A stretch of 64,000 nucleotides of DNA from Streptomyces canus (GTDB taxonomy: Bacteria; Actinomycetota; Actinomycetes; Streptomycetales; Streptomycetaceae): NCBI RefSeq assembly GCF_030815415.1, contig NZ_JAUSWW010000001.1, positions 7,316,001 through 7,380,000 on the forward strand, given 5' to 3'. This document shows, piece by piece, positions 32,007 to 39,883 of this stretch; the stretch's first letter is position 1, and every line of letters starts with the position of its first letter. A program made the position numbers and the translations under genes. The notes below the pieces were generated by a model. That model worked only from the letters and a program-made list of their open reading frames with translations, had not been told where the DNA came from and ran no database searches.

Positions 32007-32080
32007 GGCGCGGGGCTGTATCGATCTGCGGCTCCGCCGCGGGGCGCGATCAACCACAAACAACCCGCAGTCGCCATTCC
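32007..32080. repeat. REP-like intergenic element
   Basis: GGGGCGCGGGGCTGTATCGA, then TCTGCGGCTCCGCCGCGGGG and CGCGATCAACCACAAACAAC, is another family copy between the divergent IscS-TusA gene and ctaC. From 32100 to 32253 lies the ctaC promoter region; CTAGGGT near 32140 is a possible -10 element. Confidence 0.75.
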
Positions 32081-32253
32081 AGCGAACCGCCCAACCCACT
32101 AGGCCCCCCTCCCCGCGAACCCCCAGAACGCGTCGGCTAGGGTTTGGTCCGCATAAACATCCAAACCCCTGCCCGACGCAGGGCGGCGACCGACCACCGA
32201 GTAAGGCAGGCCGCAGCCAATACGCGCGGGCGAGACTCTCGGGAAGGCGCTAC

Positions 32254-33213
32254 GTGAGTCCCAACGGCTCCGACCGCTCGCCGCGGCGCCCGATGCGGCG
32301 GAAGCTGCTGCAGGCAATGACCGCGGGCCTGGTCCTGGCGACCGCGACCGGTTGCACATACAAGGACTTCCCCCGCCTTGGTATGCCCACCCCCACCACC
32401 GAAGAGGCTCCGCGGATCCTCTCTCTGTGGCAGGGCTCGTGGGCGGCCGCGCTCGCCACCGGCGTGCTGGTCTGGGGCTTGATCCTGTGGAGCGCCATGT
32501 TCCACCGGCGCAGCCGCACCAAGGTCGAGGTTCCTCCGCAGACCCGGTACAACATGCCCATCGAGGCGCTGTACACGGTGGTCCCCCTCATCATCGTCTC
32601 GGTGCTCTTCTACTTCACGGCTCGTGACGAGTCGAAGATCCTGAGCCTCGACAAGAAGCCCGACGTCACCGTCAACGTCGTCGGCTTCCAGTGGAGCTGG
32701 GGCTTCAACTACATCGAGAACGTCGACGGTTCCACCGGTGACGCGAAGACCGACGAGAACCTGGACGCCATCCCGCAGCGGTTCAAGGACCAGTTCCCGG
32801 CCGCCGCCGGCGGTGTCTACGACGTCGGTACGCCCGGCACGCGGAACCCGCAGACCAACAATCCGGGTCCGACCCTCTGGCTCCCCAAGGGCAAGACGGT
32901 CCGCTTCATCCTCACCTCGCGTGACGTCATCCACTCCTTCTGGGTGGTGCCGTTCCTGATGAAGCAGGACGTCATCCCGGGGCACACCAACTCCTTCCAG
33001 GTGACCCCCAACAAGGAGGGCACCTTCCTGGGCAAGTGTGCCGAGCTCTGCGGCGTCGACCACTCCCGAATGCTGTTCAACGTGAAGGTCGTCTCGCCCG
33101 AGCGCTACGAGCAGCACCTCAAGGAACTCGCCGAGAAGGGGCAGACCGGTTACGTTCCCGCGGGCATCGAGCAGACCGCCCACGAGAAGAACCGGGAGAC
33201 GAACAACCTGTGA
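32254..33213 (+). CDS. ctaC: Cytochrome c oxidase subunit II (CuA), lipoprotein
   Basis: A 319-residue subunit of the aa3 oxidase. The lipobox LATATGC at the end of the first hydrophobic segment indicates a lipoprotein. Two membrane helices follow, then the outer cupredoxin with the CuA motif CAELCGVDHSRM and upstream HSFWVVPFLMKQDVIPGH. It receives electrons from cytochrome c (here QcrC). GTG 32254 follows GGGAAGG by about 8 nt. Its stop overlaps ctaD by 4 bp (GTGA). Confidence 0.96.
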   Translation: MSPNGSDRSPRRPMRRKLLQAMTAGLVLATATGCTYKDFPRLGMPTPTTEEAPRILSLWQGSWAAALATGVLVWGLILWSAMFHRRSRTKVEVPPQTRYNMPIEALYTVVPLIIVSVLFYFTARDESKILSLDKKPDVTVNVVGFQWSWGFNYIENVDGSTGDAKTDENLDAIPQRFKDQFPAAAGGVYDVGTPGTRNPQTNNPGPTLWLPKGKTVRFILTSRDVIHSFWVVPFLMKQDVIPGHTNSFQVTPNKEGTFLGKCAELCGVDHSRMLFNVKVVSPERYEQHLKELAEKGQTGYVPAGIEQTAHEKNRETNNL

Positions 33214-34943
33214 GCATCCTCAACGAACCCCAGGGTGCCGCGGCAGGGTCCCACTACGAGGACGAACTGCCGGTCCGGCGCAAGCAGCCCGGCAACGTCG
33301 TGATCAAGTGGCTCACCACCACTGACCACAAGACGATCGGGACGCTGTATCTGGTCACGTCGTTCGCGTTCTTCTGCATCGGTGGCCTGCTGGCGCTGTT
33401 CATGCGCGCCGAGCTGGCCCGTCCCGGTCTGCAGATCATGTCGAACGAGCAGTTCAACCAGGCGTTCACGATGCACGGCACGATCATGCTGCTGATGTTC
33501 GCGACGCCGCTGTTCGCCGGCTTCGCGAACTGGATCATGCCGCTGCAGATCGGCGCGCCGGACGTGGCCTTCCCCCGGCTGAACATGTTCGCCTACTGGC
33601 TGTACCTGTTCGGCTCGCTCATCGCGGTCGGTGGCTTCCTCACCCCGCAGGGCGCGGCCGACTTCGGCTGGTTCGCCTACAGCCCGCTGTCCGACGCGGT
33701 CCGCAGCCCCGGCATCGGCGCCGACCTGTGGATCATGGGTCTGGCCTTCTCCGGCTTCGGCACCATCCTCGGCTCGGTCAACTTCATCACCACGATCATC
33801 TGCATGCGCGCACCCGGCATGACCATGTTCCGCATGCCGATCTTCGTGTGGAACGTGCTGCTGACCGCGGTGCTGGTCCTGCTGGCCTTCCCGGTCCTGG
33901 CGGCCGCGCTGTTCGCCCTGGAGGCGGACCGCAAGTTCGGTGCGCATGTCTTCGACTCCGCCAACGGCGGGGCCTTGCTGTGGCAACACCTCTTCTGGTT
34001 CTTCGGCCATCCAGAGGTGTACATCATCGCCCTACCGTTCTTCGGCATCATCTCCGAAGTGATCCCGGTCTTCTCCCGTAAGCCGATGTTCGGCTACATG
34101 GGTCTGGTGGCCGCGACGATCTCGATCGCCGGTCTGTCCGTAACGGTGTGGGCGCACCACATGTACGTCACCGGCGGCGTGCTCCTGCCGTTCTTCTCCT
34201 TCATGACGTTCCTCATCGCCGTGCCAACGGGCGTGAAGTTCTTCAACTGGATCGGAACGATGTGGAAGGGCTCGCTGTCCTTCGAGACACCGATGCTCTG
34301 GGCCACCGGCTTCCTGATCACCTTCACCTTCGGTGGTCTGACCGGTGTCATCCTGGCCTCGCCGCCGATGGACTTCCACGTCTCGGACTCGTACTTCGTG
34401 GTGGCGCACTTCCACTACGTGGTGTTCGGCACCGTCGTCTTCGCGATGTTCTCCGGCTTCCACTTCTGGTGGCCGAAGATGACCGGCAAGATGCTCGACG
34501 AGCGCCTCGGCAAGATCACCTTCTGGACGCTGTTCATCGGCTTCCACGGCACCTTCCTGGTCCAGCACTGGCTGGGTGCCGAGGGCATGCCCCGTCGTTA
34601 CGCGGACTACCTCCACGCCGACGGCTTCACCGCCCTGAACACGATCTCGACGATCAGCTCGTTCGTCCTCGGCGCGTCGATCCTGCCCTTCTTCTACAAC
34701 GTGTGGAAGACGGCCAAGTACGGCAAGAAGGTCGAGGTCGACGACCCGTGGGGCTACGGCCGCTCGCTCGAGTGGGCGACGTCCTGCCCGCCCCCGCGGC
34801 ACAACTTCCTCACCCTGCCGCGGATCCGCAGCGAATCCCCGGCGTTCGACCTGCATCACCCGGAGATCGCGGCTCTCGACCAGCTCGAGAACGCGCCTCA
34901 CGGTGAGAAGGCCCTGGCTGGTGGCAAGGAGGCCGGCAAGTGA
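33210..34943 (+). CDS. ctaD: Cytochrome c oxidase subunit I
   Basis: A 577-residue, 12-helix catalytic subunit. The low-spin haem ligand is in FTMHGTIM; CuB ligands and the cross-linked Tyr are in WFFGHPEVYIIALP and VWAHHMYVTGG; the haem-a3 and second low-spin His are in VVAHFHYVVFG. The D-channel region and conserved SDSYFVVAHFH are intact. It reduces O2 to water and pumps protons. It starts with GTG overlapping the ctaC stop and is followed by ctaF with another GTGA overlap. Confidence 0.97.
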   Translation: MSILNEPQGAAAGSHYEDELPVRRKQPGNVVIKWLTTTDHKTIGTLYLVTSFAFFCIGGLLALFMRAELARPGLQIMSNEQFNQAFTMHGTIMLLMFATPLFAGFANWIMPLQIGAPDVAFPRLNMFAYWLYLFGSLIAVGGFLTPQGAADFGWFAYSPLSDAVRSPGIGADLWIMGLAFSGFGTILGSVNFITTIICMRAPGMTMFRMPIFVWNVLLTAVLVLLAFPVLAAALFALEADRKFGAHVFDSANGGALLWQHLFWFFGHPEVYIIALPFFGIISEVIPVFSRKPMFGYMGLVAATISIAGLSVTVWAHHMYVTGGVLLPFFSFMTFLIAVPTGVKFFNWIGTMWKGSLSFETPMLWATGFLITFTFGGLTGVILASPPMDFHVSDSYFVVAHFHYVVFGTVVFAMFSGFHFWWPKMTGKMLDERLGKITFWTLFIGFHGTFLVQHWLGAEGMPRRYADYLHADGFTALNTISTISSFVLGASILPFFYNVWKTAKYGKKVEVDDPWGYGRSLEWATSCPPPRHNFLTLPRIRSESPAFDLHHPEIAALDQLENAPHGEKALAGGKEAGK

Positions 34944-35338
34944 AGGTCCAAGGCTGGATGTTCATGTGGCTGAGCGTCTTCGTGCTCGCCATGGCGGTCG
35001 TCTACGGCGTGTGGTCGAAGGAGCCTGCCGGTACCACGGCGCTCTTCCTGGCCTTCGGCCTGTGCATCATGATCGGCTTCTACCTGGGCTTCACGGCCAA
35101 GCGGGTCGACGTCGGTGCGCAGGACAACAAGGAGGCGGACGTCGCGGACGACGCCGGCGAGATCGGGTTCTTCAGCCCGCACAGCTGGCAGCCGCTGTCG
35201 CTCGCCATCGGTGGCGCGCTGGCGTTCCTGTCGATCGCGATCGGCTGGTGGCTGATGTACTTCTCGGCGCCGCTGATCATGATCGGCCTGTGGGGCTGGG
35301 TCTTCGAGTACTACCGCGGTGAGAACCGCACCCAGTAG
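34940..35338 (+). CDS. ctaF: Cytochrome c oxidase subunit IV, actinobacterial type
   Basis: A 132-residue membrane protein with four hydrophobic segments (MFMWLSVFVLAMAVVYGVW, LFLAFGLCIMIGFYLGF, LSLAIGGALAFLSIAIGWW, LIMIGLWGWVFEYYRG). This is the small extra subunit of actinobacterial aa3 oxidases. GTG 34940 overlaps the ctaD stop. A strong terminator closes the ctaC-ctaD-ctaF operon. Confidence 0.93.
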   Translation: MKVQGWMFMWLSVFVLAMAVVYGVWSKEPAGTTALFLAFGLCIMIGFYLGFTAKRVDVGAQDNKEADVADDAGEIGFFSPHSWQPLSLAIGGALAFLSIAIGWWLMYFSAPLIMIGLWGWVFEYYRGENRTQ

Positions 35339-35355
35339 CACGAGCTGAGCTCGAA

Positions 35356-35391
35356 GGAGCCCGGACACTCCGTCAGGAGCGTCCGGGCTCC
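35356..35391 (+). terminator. Intrinsic terminator of ctaCDF
   Basis: GGAGCCCGGAC / GTCCGGGCTCC form an 11-bp stem with a 14-nt loop, followed by CGCTTTTG. Confidence 0.85.
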
Positions 35392-35456
35392 CGCTTTTGC
35401 AGCAGTGCTGTTCCCTCGTACGAGTTACCCACCGCGCCGGGGCTGACGAAGCTTCC

Positions 35457-35462
35457 TAGCGT
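35457..35462 (+). promoter_or_regulatory. -10 box TAGCGT, leaderless promoter
   Basis: TAGCGT, then GAAGTC, then ATG 35469; no Shine-Dalgarno sequence is present. Confidence 0.5.
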
Positions 35463-35468
35463 GAAGTC

Positions 35469-36731
35469 ATGAGCCAGACTCCGCGTACAAGCACCGTCAT
35501 CTCCTGCACGCTGCTGGTGGTCGCCCTGACCGCCGGCGCCACCGCCTGTAGCAGCGAGGGCAGCCCGCTGTCGGCGGCGCCGTACGACGCGGCGGACCAG
35601 ATCTCCTTCAACGGCCCCTCGGGCCACGGCAAGAAGGCCGACCCGGACAAGCCCCTGGAAGTCACCGCCGAGGACGACGACGGGCGCATCACGGACGTCA
35701 CGGCCCGGGATGCGACAGGACGCCATGTGGCGGGCGAACTCTCCGCAGACGGCACCCGCTGGCACAGCACCAGCCCGCTGGCGGCCAGCGCCCACTACAC
35801 GGTGCGGGTGAGCACCGAGGACGAGGACGGGGCGCCCGGTCGCAAGGTCCTCGCCTTCGACACCGGCAAGCCCCTCACCAAGAAGCGCCTGAAGGTCACC
35901 TTCGGCCCCAAGGCGGGCACGTACGGCGTCGGCCAGCCCATCACGGCCGAACTCAGCAAGCCGGTCAAGGACAAGGCGCAGCGGGCCATCGTGGAGCGCG
36001 CGCTCAAGGTCGACTCGATGCCCGCCGTGGAAGGCGCTTGGCACTGGGTGGACGACAAGGAGCTCCACTACCGCCCCAAGGAGTACTGGCCCAGCAAGGC
36101 CACCATCCAGGTTCGAAGCAATCTGGACGGCATCAAGATCAGCGACCGGCTGTGGGGCGGCAAGGTCAAGCCCCTCAAGCTGACCACGGGCGACCGGGTC
36201 ATCGCCGTCACGGACGCGTCCTCGCACTCCATGACGGTCTACAAGAACGGCAAGGCGATCAACGACATCCCGGTGACCACCGGGAAGCCCGGCTTCGAGA
36301 CCCGCAACGGCGTCAAGGTCGTACTCGGCAAGGAGTACTTCGTACGGATGCGCGGCACCAGCATCGGTATCTCCGAGGGCTCCTCGGAGTCGTACGACCT
36401 GCCCGTCTACTACGCCACCCGCGTCACCTGGAGCGGCGAGTACGTGCACGCCGCCCCCTGGTCGGTGGGGTCACAGGGCTACGCCAACGTCAGCCACGGC
36501 TGCACGGGCATGAGCACCGGCAACGCCGAGTGGTTCTTCGACAACGTCCGTGAGGGTGACGTCGTCAAGGTCGTGAACTCCGACGGCGACACCATGGAAA
36601 CCTTCGGCAACGGCTTCGGGGACTGGAACCTCGGCTGGAAGAAGTGGCGCAAGGGCAGCGCCCTGGTGGGCGGGAGCCCCGACGGCCCCCGCCCGGAGGA
36701 GAAGGCGAGACTGCGTCCCGAATCGGTCTGA
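35469..36731 (+). CDS. L,D-transpeptidase lipoprotein
   Basis: A 420-residue lipoprotein (VALTAGATACSSEG lipobox). An Ig-like region of the actinobacterial Ldt type spans roughly residues 50-250. The YkuD catalytic domain follows, with the HxxxxxxxxxSHGC motif in GYANVSHGCTGMS, where the Cys is the nucleophile. It makes 3-3 cross-links in peptidoglycan, or acts in related wall modification. The start is leaderless. It sits inside the respiratory cluster but is a separate transcription unit. Confidence 0.93.
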   Translation: MSQTPRTSTVISCTLLVVALTAGATACSSEGSPLSAAPYDAADQISFNGPSGHGKKADPDKPLEVTAEDDDGRITDVTARDATGRHVAGELSADGTRWHSTSPLAASAHYTVRVSTEDEDGAPGRKVLAFDTGKPLTKKRLKVTFGPKAGTYGVGQPITAELSKPVKDKAQRAIVERALKVDSMPAVEGAWHWVDDKELHYRPKEYWPSKATIQVRSNLDGIKISDRLWGGKVKPLKLTTGDRVIAVTDASSHSMTVYKNGKAINDIPVTTGKPGFETRNGVKVVLGKEYFVRMRGTSIGISEGSSESYDLPVYYATRVTWSGEYVHAAPWSVGSQGYANVSHGCTGMSTGNAEWFFDNVREGDVVKVVNSDGDTMETFGNGFGDWNLGWKKWRKGSALVGGSPDGPRPEEKARLRPESV

Positions 36732-36740
36732 GCGGCCGTG

Positions 36741-37142
36741 TCAGGCGCTCAGGGCCCTCTTCTGACGCAGCAGGGACGCCAGCGCCGACGCGAACTCCAC
36801 CGGGTCCACAGGATGCGTCACCGCGGCCTCGGCACGGCTCCAGGTGGCCAGCCAGGCGTCCTGGGGCCGCCCGATGAGCAGCAGCACCGGCGGGCAGTTG
36901 AAGATCTCGTCCTTGGCCTGCCGGCACAGTCCCATGCCGCCCATGGGCACGGCCTCGCCGTCCAGGACACAGACGTCGATACCGCCCCGGTCCAGTTCCT
37001 TGAGGACGGCGGCAGGCGTCGCGCACTCCACGAACTCGACCTGGGGGACGTCGGGAGCGGGCCTGCGTCCGGTGGCGAGCCGCACCTGCTCGCGGGTGTT
37101 GGAGTCGTCGCTGTAGACCAGCACCGTGGCGGTCGCCTGCAT
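36741..37142 (-). CDS. Stand-alone degenerate receiver-domain protein
   Basis: A 133-residue single-domain response-regulator-like protein. The acidic pair (YSDDSN, D12/D13) and phosphoacceptor D61 (DVCVLDGEAVP) are kept. The switch Thr/Ser is Gly (LLIGRP) and the invariant Lys before cis-Pro is His (VTHPVDPVEF), so it is unlikely to signal by the usual conformational switch. No output domain is present. ATG 37142 follows GGAGG by 4 nt. It is divergent from ctaE and convergent with the Ldt gene, inside the cytochrome cluster, which hints at a respiratory role. Confidence 0.8.
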   Translation of the reverse strand: MQATATVLVYSDDSNTREQVRLATGRRPAPDVPQVEFVECATPAAVLKELDRGGIDVCVLDGEAVPMGGMGLCRQAKDEIFNCPPVLLLIGRPQDAWLATWSRAEAAVTHPVDPVEFASALASLLRQKRALSA

Positions 37143-37211
37143 GGATCCTCCGTGACATCAGTGTCGTACGGCCATGAACGGGCAGAGCCCGATGCGGCGG
37201 ATGCTACTCCC

Positions 37212-37244
37212 TTGAACACCCGGTCAACACCCGCTTGAACACCC
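37212..37244. promoter_or_regulatory. Three spaced direct repeats (TTGAACACCC-type) between receiver gene and ctaE
   Basis: TTGAACACCC (37212-37221), TCAACACCC (37224-37232) and TTGAACACCC (37235-37244) lie about one helical turn apart, in the 189-bp divergent gap. This is the arrangement of a cooperative binding site. No regulator is known. Confidence 0.45.
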
Positions 37245-37331
37245 CCGCGATGGGCCATACGGGCAGTACACACGCTGCGGAGACCCCGAACGGCACCCCC
37301 GGGAGTGAGGGCGGGATAAGGGACCGACATA

Positions 37332-37952
37332 ATGTCGGTCGTGGCGACAGCAACGACAGTAGAAACCGGGCACGCGCACCCGTCGGTCAACCGGCCGAAC
37401 CTCACCAGCGTCGGAACCATCATCTGGCTGAGTTCCGAGCTGATGTTCTTCGCGGCCCTCTTCGCGATGTACTTCACCCTCCGATCGGTGACCGGTCCCG
37501 AGTTCTGGAAGGAGAAGGCAGACTTCCTGAACCTCCCGTTCTCGGCGACGAACACCACGATCCTGGTGCTCTCCTCCCTCACCTGCCAGCTCGGCGTGTT
37601 CGCCGCCGAGCGCGGTGACGTGAAGAAGCTCCGGATGTGGTTCATCGTCACGTTCGCGATGGGTGCGATCTTCATCGGCGGTCAGGTCTACGAGTACACC
37701 GAGCTGGTGAAGCACGAGGGCCTCTCGCTCTCCTCGGACCCGTACGGCTCGGTCTTCTACCTGACCACCGGTTTCCACGGTCTGCACGTGACGGGCGGCC
37801 TCATCGCCTTCCTGTTCGTCCTCGGCCGTACCTACGCGGCCAAGAGGTTCACGCACGAGCAGGCGACCGCAGCCATCGTCGTGTCCTACTACTGGCACTT
37901 CGTCGATGTCGTCTGGATCGGCCTCTTTGCCACGATCTACCTGATCAAGTAG
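37332..37952 (+). CDS. ctaE: Cytochrome c oxidase subunit III
   Basis: A 206-residue, five-helix subunit. Family landmarks are RPNLTSVGTIIWLSSELMFF (in part), FYLTTGFHGLHVTGG and SYYWHFVDVVWIGLF. Start ATG 37332 gives MSVVATATTVETGHAHPSVN; the ribosome-binding site is weak. It begins the ctaE-qcrC-qcrA-qcrB operon, the actinobacterial arrangement that fits an obligate bc1-aa3 supercomplex. Confidence 0.95.
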   Translation: MSVVATATTVETGHAHPSVNRPNLTSVGTIIWLSSELMFFAALFAMYFTLRSVTGPEFWKEKADFLNLPFSATNTTILVLSSLTCQLGVFAAERGDVKKLRMWFIVTFAMGAIFIGGQVYEYTELVKHEGLSLSSDPYGSVFYLTTGFHGLHVTGGLIAFLFVLGRTYAAKRFTHEQATAAIVVSYYWHFVDVVWIGLFATIYLIK

Positions 37953-38015
37953 CCGGGCCCGCTCCCGCACATTCCAGAAGCATCGACGCAGAAGATCCTG
38001 ACACCGGGGTAATCC

Positions 38016-38825
38016 GTGAAAAAGCTCTCCGCACGACGACGCCATCCGCTGGCGGCGGTCGTCGTCCTACTCCTCGCGCTGGCGGCCACCGGGGGGCTGT
38101 ACGCCGCGTTCGCGCCGGCGGACAAGGCGCAGGCCGATGAGACCGCCCAGTCCCTCACCATCGAGGAGGGCAAGAAGCTGTACGCCGTGGGCTGCGCAAG
38201 CTGCCACGGCACCGGTGGTCAGGGCACCACCGACGGCCCGAGCCTTGTGGGTGTGGGCGCCGCGGCCGTCGACTTCCAGGTCGGCACCGGCCGTATGCCG
38301 GCCCAGCAGCCCGGCGCGCAGGTCCCGAAGAAGAAGGTCATCTACACGCAGGCCGAGATCGACCAGCTCGCCGCGTACGTCTCCTCGCTGGGTGCCGGTC
38401 CGGCCATCCCGACGAAGAACGAGTACAGCCCGGACGGAGCGGATATCGCCAAGGGTGGCGAGCTGTTCCGCACCAACTGCGCGCAGTGCCACAACTTCAC
38501 CGGCAAGGGTGGCGCGCTGACGCACGGCAAGTTCGCGCCGAGCCTCGAGGGCGTCGACCCGAAGCACATCTACGAGGCCATGCAGACCGGCCCGCAGAAC
38601 ATGCCGTCGTTCCCCGACACCACCCTGTCGGAGCAGAACAAGCAGGACATCATCGCGTACCTCGACGCGGTCAACGGGGAGGACACCGAGAGCCCCGGCG
38701 GCCTCGAACTGGGCGGACTCGGTCCGGTCAGCGAGGGTCTGTTCGCGTGGGTGTTCGGACTCGGTGCGCTCATCGCGGTTGCCGTCTGGCTCGCCGCCCG
38801 GACCGCAAAGGCCAAGAAGTCATGA
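38016..38825 (+). CDS. qcrC: Dihaem cytochrome c subunit of bc1 complex
   Basis: A 269-residue protein with an N-terminal signal/anchor (HPLAAVVVLLLALAATGGLY), two haem-c motifs (CASCH and CAQCH) and a C-terminal membrane helix (GLFAWVFGLGALIAVAVWLA). The dihaem form replaces soluble cytochrome c and wires bc1 to the oxidase. GTG 38016 is the start; its stop overlaps qcrA by 4 bp. Confidence 0.96.
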   Translation: MKKLSARRRHPLAAVVVLLLALAATGGLYAAFAPADKAQADETAQSLTIEEGKKLYAVGCASCHGTGGQGTTDGPSLVGVGAAAVDFQVGTGRMPAQQPGAQVPKKKVIYTQAEIDQLAAYVSSLGAGPAIPTKNEYSPDGADIAKGGELFRTNCAQCHNFTGKGGALTHGKFAPSLEGVDPKHIYEAMQTGPQNMPSFPDTTLSEQNKQDIIAYLDAVNGEDTESPGGLELGGLGPVSEGLFAWVFGLGALIAVAVWLAARTAKAKKS

Positions 38826-39883
38826 GTAGCCAAGACATTCCGGAAGAGAACGAGAACCTGCCCGCAGAGCAGGAAGCCCATGGTGCGGTAAGCGTCGCGG
38901 ACGACAAGAACCCGTTCGCCGACCCCGGCCTGCCGCCCCACGAGCACCGCGTCCAGGACATCGACGAGGTGGCCGCCCGGCGCTCCGAGCGTGTGGTCGC
39001 CTTCCTGTTCACGCTGTCGATGCTGGCCACGGTCGCCTTCATCGCCTCGTACGTGGCGGTGCCGCACGACAAGGCGATCTTCGTCTTCCCGATCGGTCAC
39101 ATCAACGCGCTGAACTTCGCGCTCGGTCTGACCCTCGGTGTGGCGCTCTTCTCGATCGGCGCGGGCGCGGTCCACTGGGCCCGCACGCTGATGTCCGACG
39201 AGGAGATGGTCGACGAGCGGCACCCGATCTCGGCCCCTGCCGAGGTTCGCGAGAAGGTCTTCGACGACTGGAAGGCGGGCGCCAAGGAGTCCGCGATCGG
39301 CCGTCGCAAGCTGATCCGCAACACGATGCTCGGTGCGCTCACCCTGGTGCCGCTGTCCGGAGTGGTGCTGCTGCGCGACCTCGGCCCGCTGCCCGGGACC
39401 AAGCTCCGCCACACCATGTGGAAGAAGGGGCTGCTGCTCGTCAACATGAACACCAACGAGCCGCTGCGCCCCTCGGACATCGCCGTCGGTTCGCTCACCT
39501 TCGCCAAGCCCGACGGCCTGGAGGAGGACGACCACGAGTTCCAGACGGAGATCGCCAAGGCGGCCCTGATGATCGTCCGGCTCCAGCCGGAGGACATCAA
39601 GGACAAGCGCGAGCTCGAGTGGTCGCACGAGGGCATCGTCGCGTACTCGAAGATCTGCACCCACGTCGGTTGCCCGATCTCCCTGTACGAGCAGCAGACG
39701 CACCACGTGCTCTGCCCCTGCCACCAGTCCACCTTCGACCTCTCCGACGGCGCCCGAGTGATCTTCGGCCCCGCCGGTCACGCCCTGCCGCAGCTGCGCA
39801 TCGCCGTGAACGACGAGGGCTACCTCGAAGCGCAGGGCGACTTCGAAGAGCCTGTCGGTCCTGCCTTCTGGGAGCGCGGATGA
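38822..39883 (+). CDS. qcrA: Rieske iron-sulfur subunit of bc1 complex
   Basis: A 353-residue actinobacterial Rieske protein with three membrane helices (residues ~55-80, ~90-120, ~165-185) and an outer 2Fe-2S domain. Ligands are C279/H281 (CTHVGCP) and C298/H301 (CPCHQSTF), with C284/C300 forming the disulfide. The long N-terminal acidic cytosolic part is typical. It takes electrons from menaquinol and passes them to QcrC. The ATG overlaps the qcrC stop and its stop overlaps qcrB. Confidence 0.96.
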   Translation: MSSQDIPEENENLPAEQEAHGAVSVADDKNPFADPGLPPHEHRVQDIDEVAARRSERVVAFLFTLSMLATVAFIASYVAVPHDKAIFVFPIGHINALNFALGLTLGVALFSIGAGAVHWARTLMSDEEMVDERHPISAPAEVREKVFDDWKAGAKESAIGRRKLIRNTMLGALTLVPLSGVVLLRDLGPLPGTKLRHTMWKKGLLLVNMNTNEPLRPSDIAVGSLTFAKPDGLEEDDHEFQTEIAKAALMIVRLQPEDIKDKRELEWSHEGIVAYSKICTHVGCPISLYEQQTHHVLCPCHQSTFDLSDGARVIFGPAGHALPQLRIAVNDEGYLEAQGDFEEPVGPAFWERG

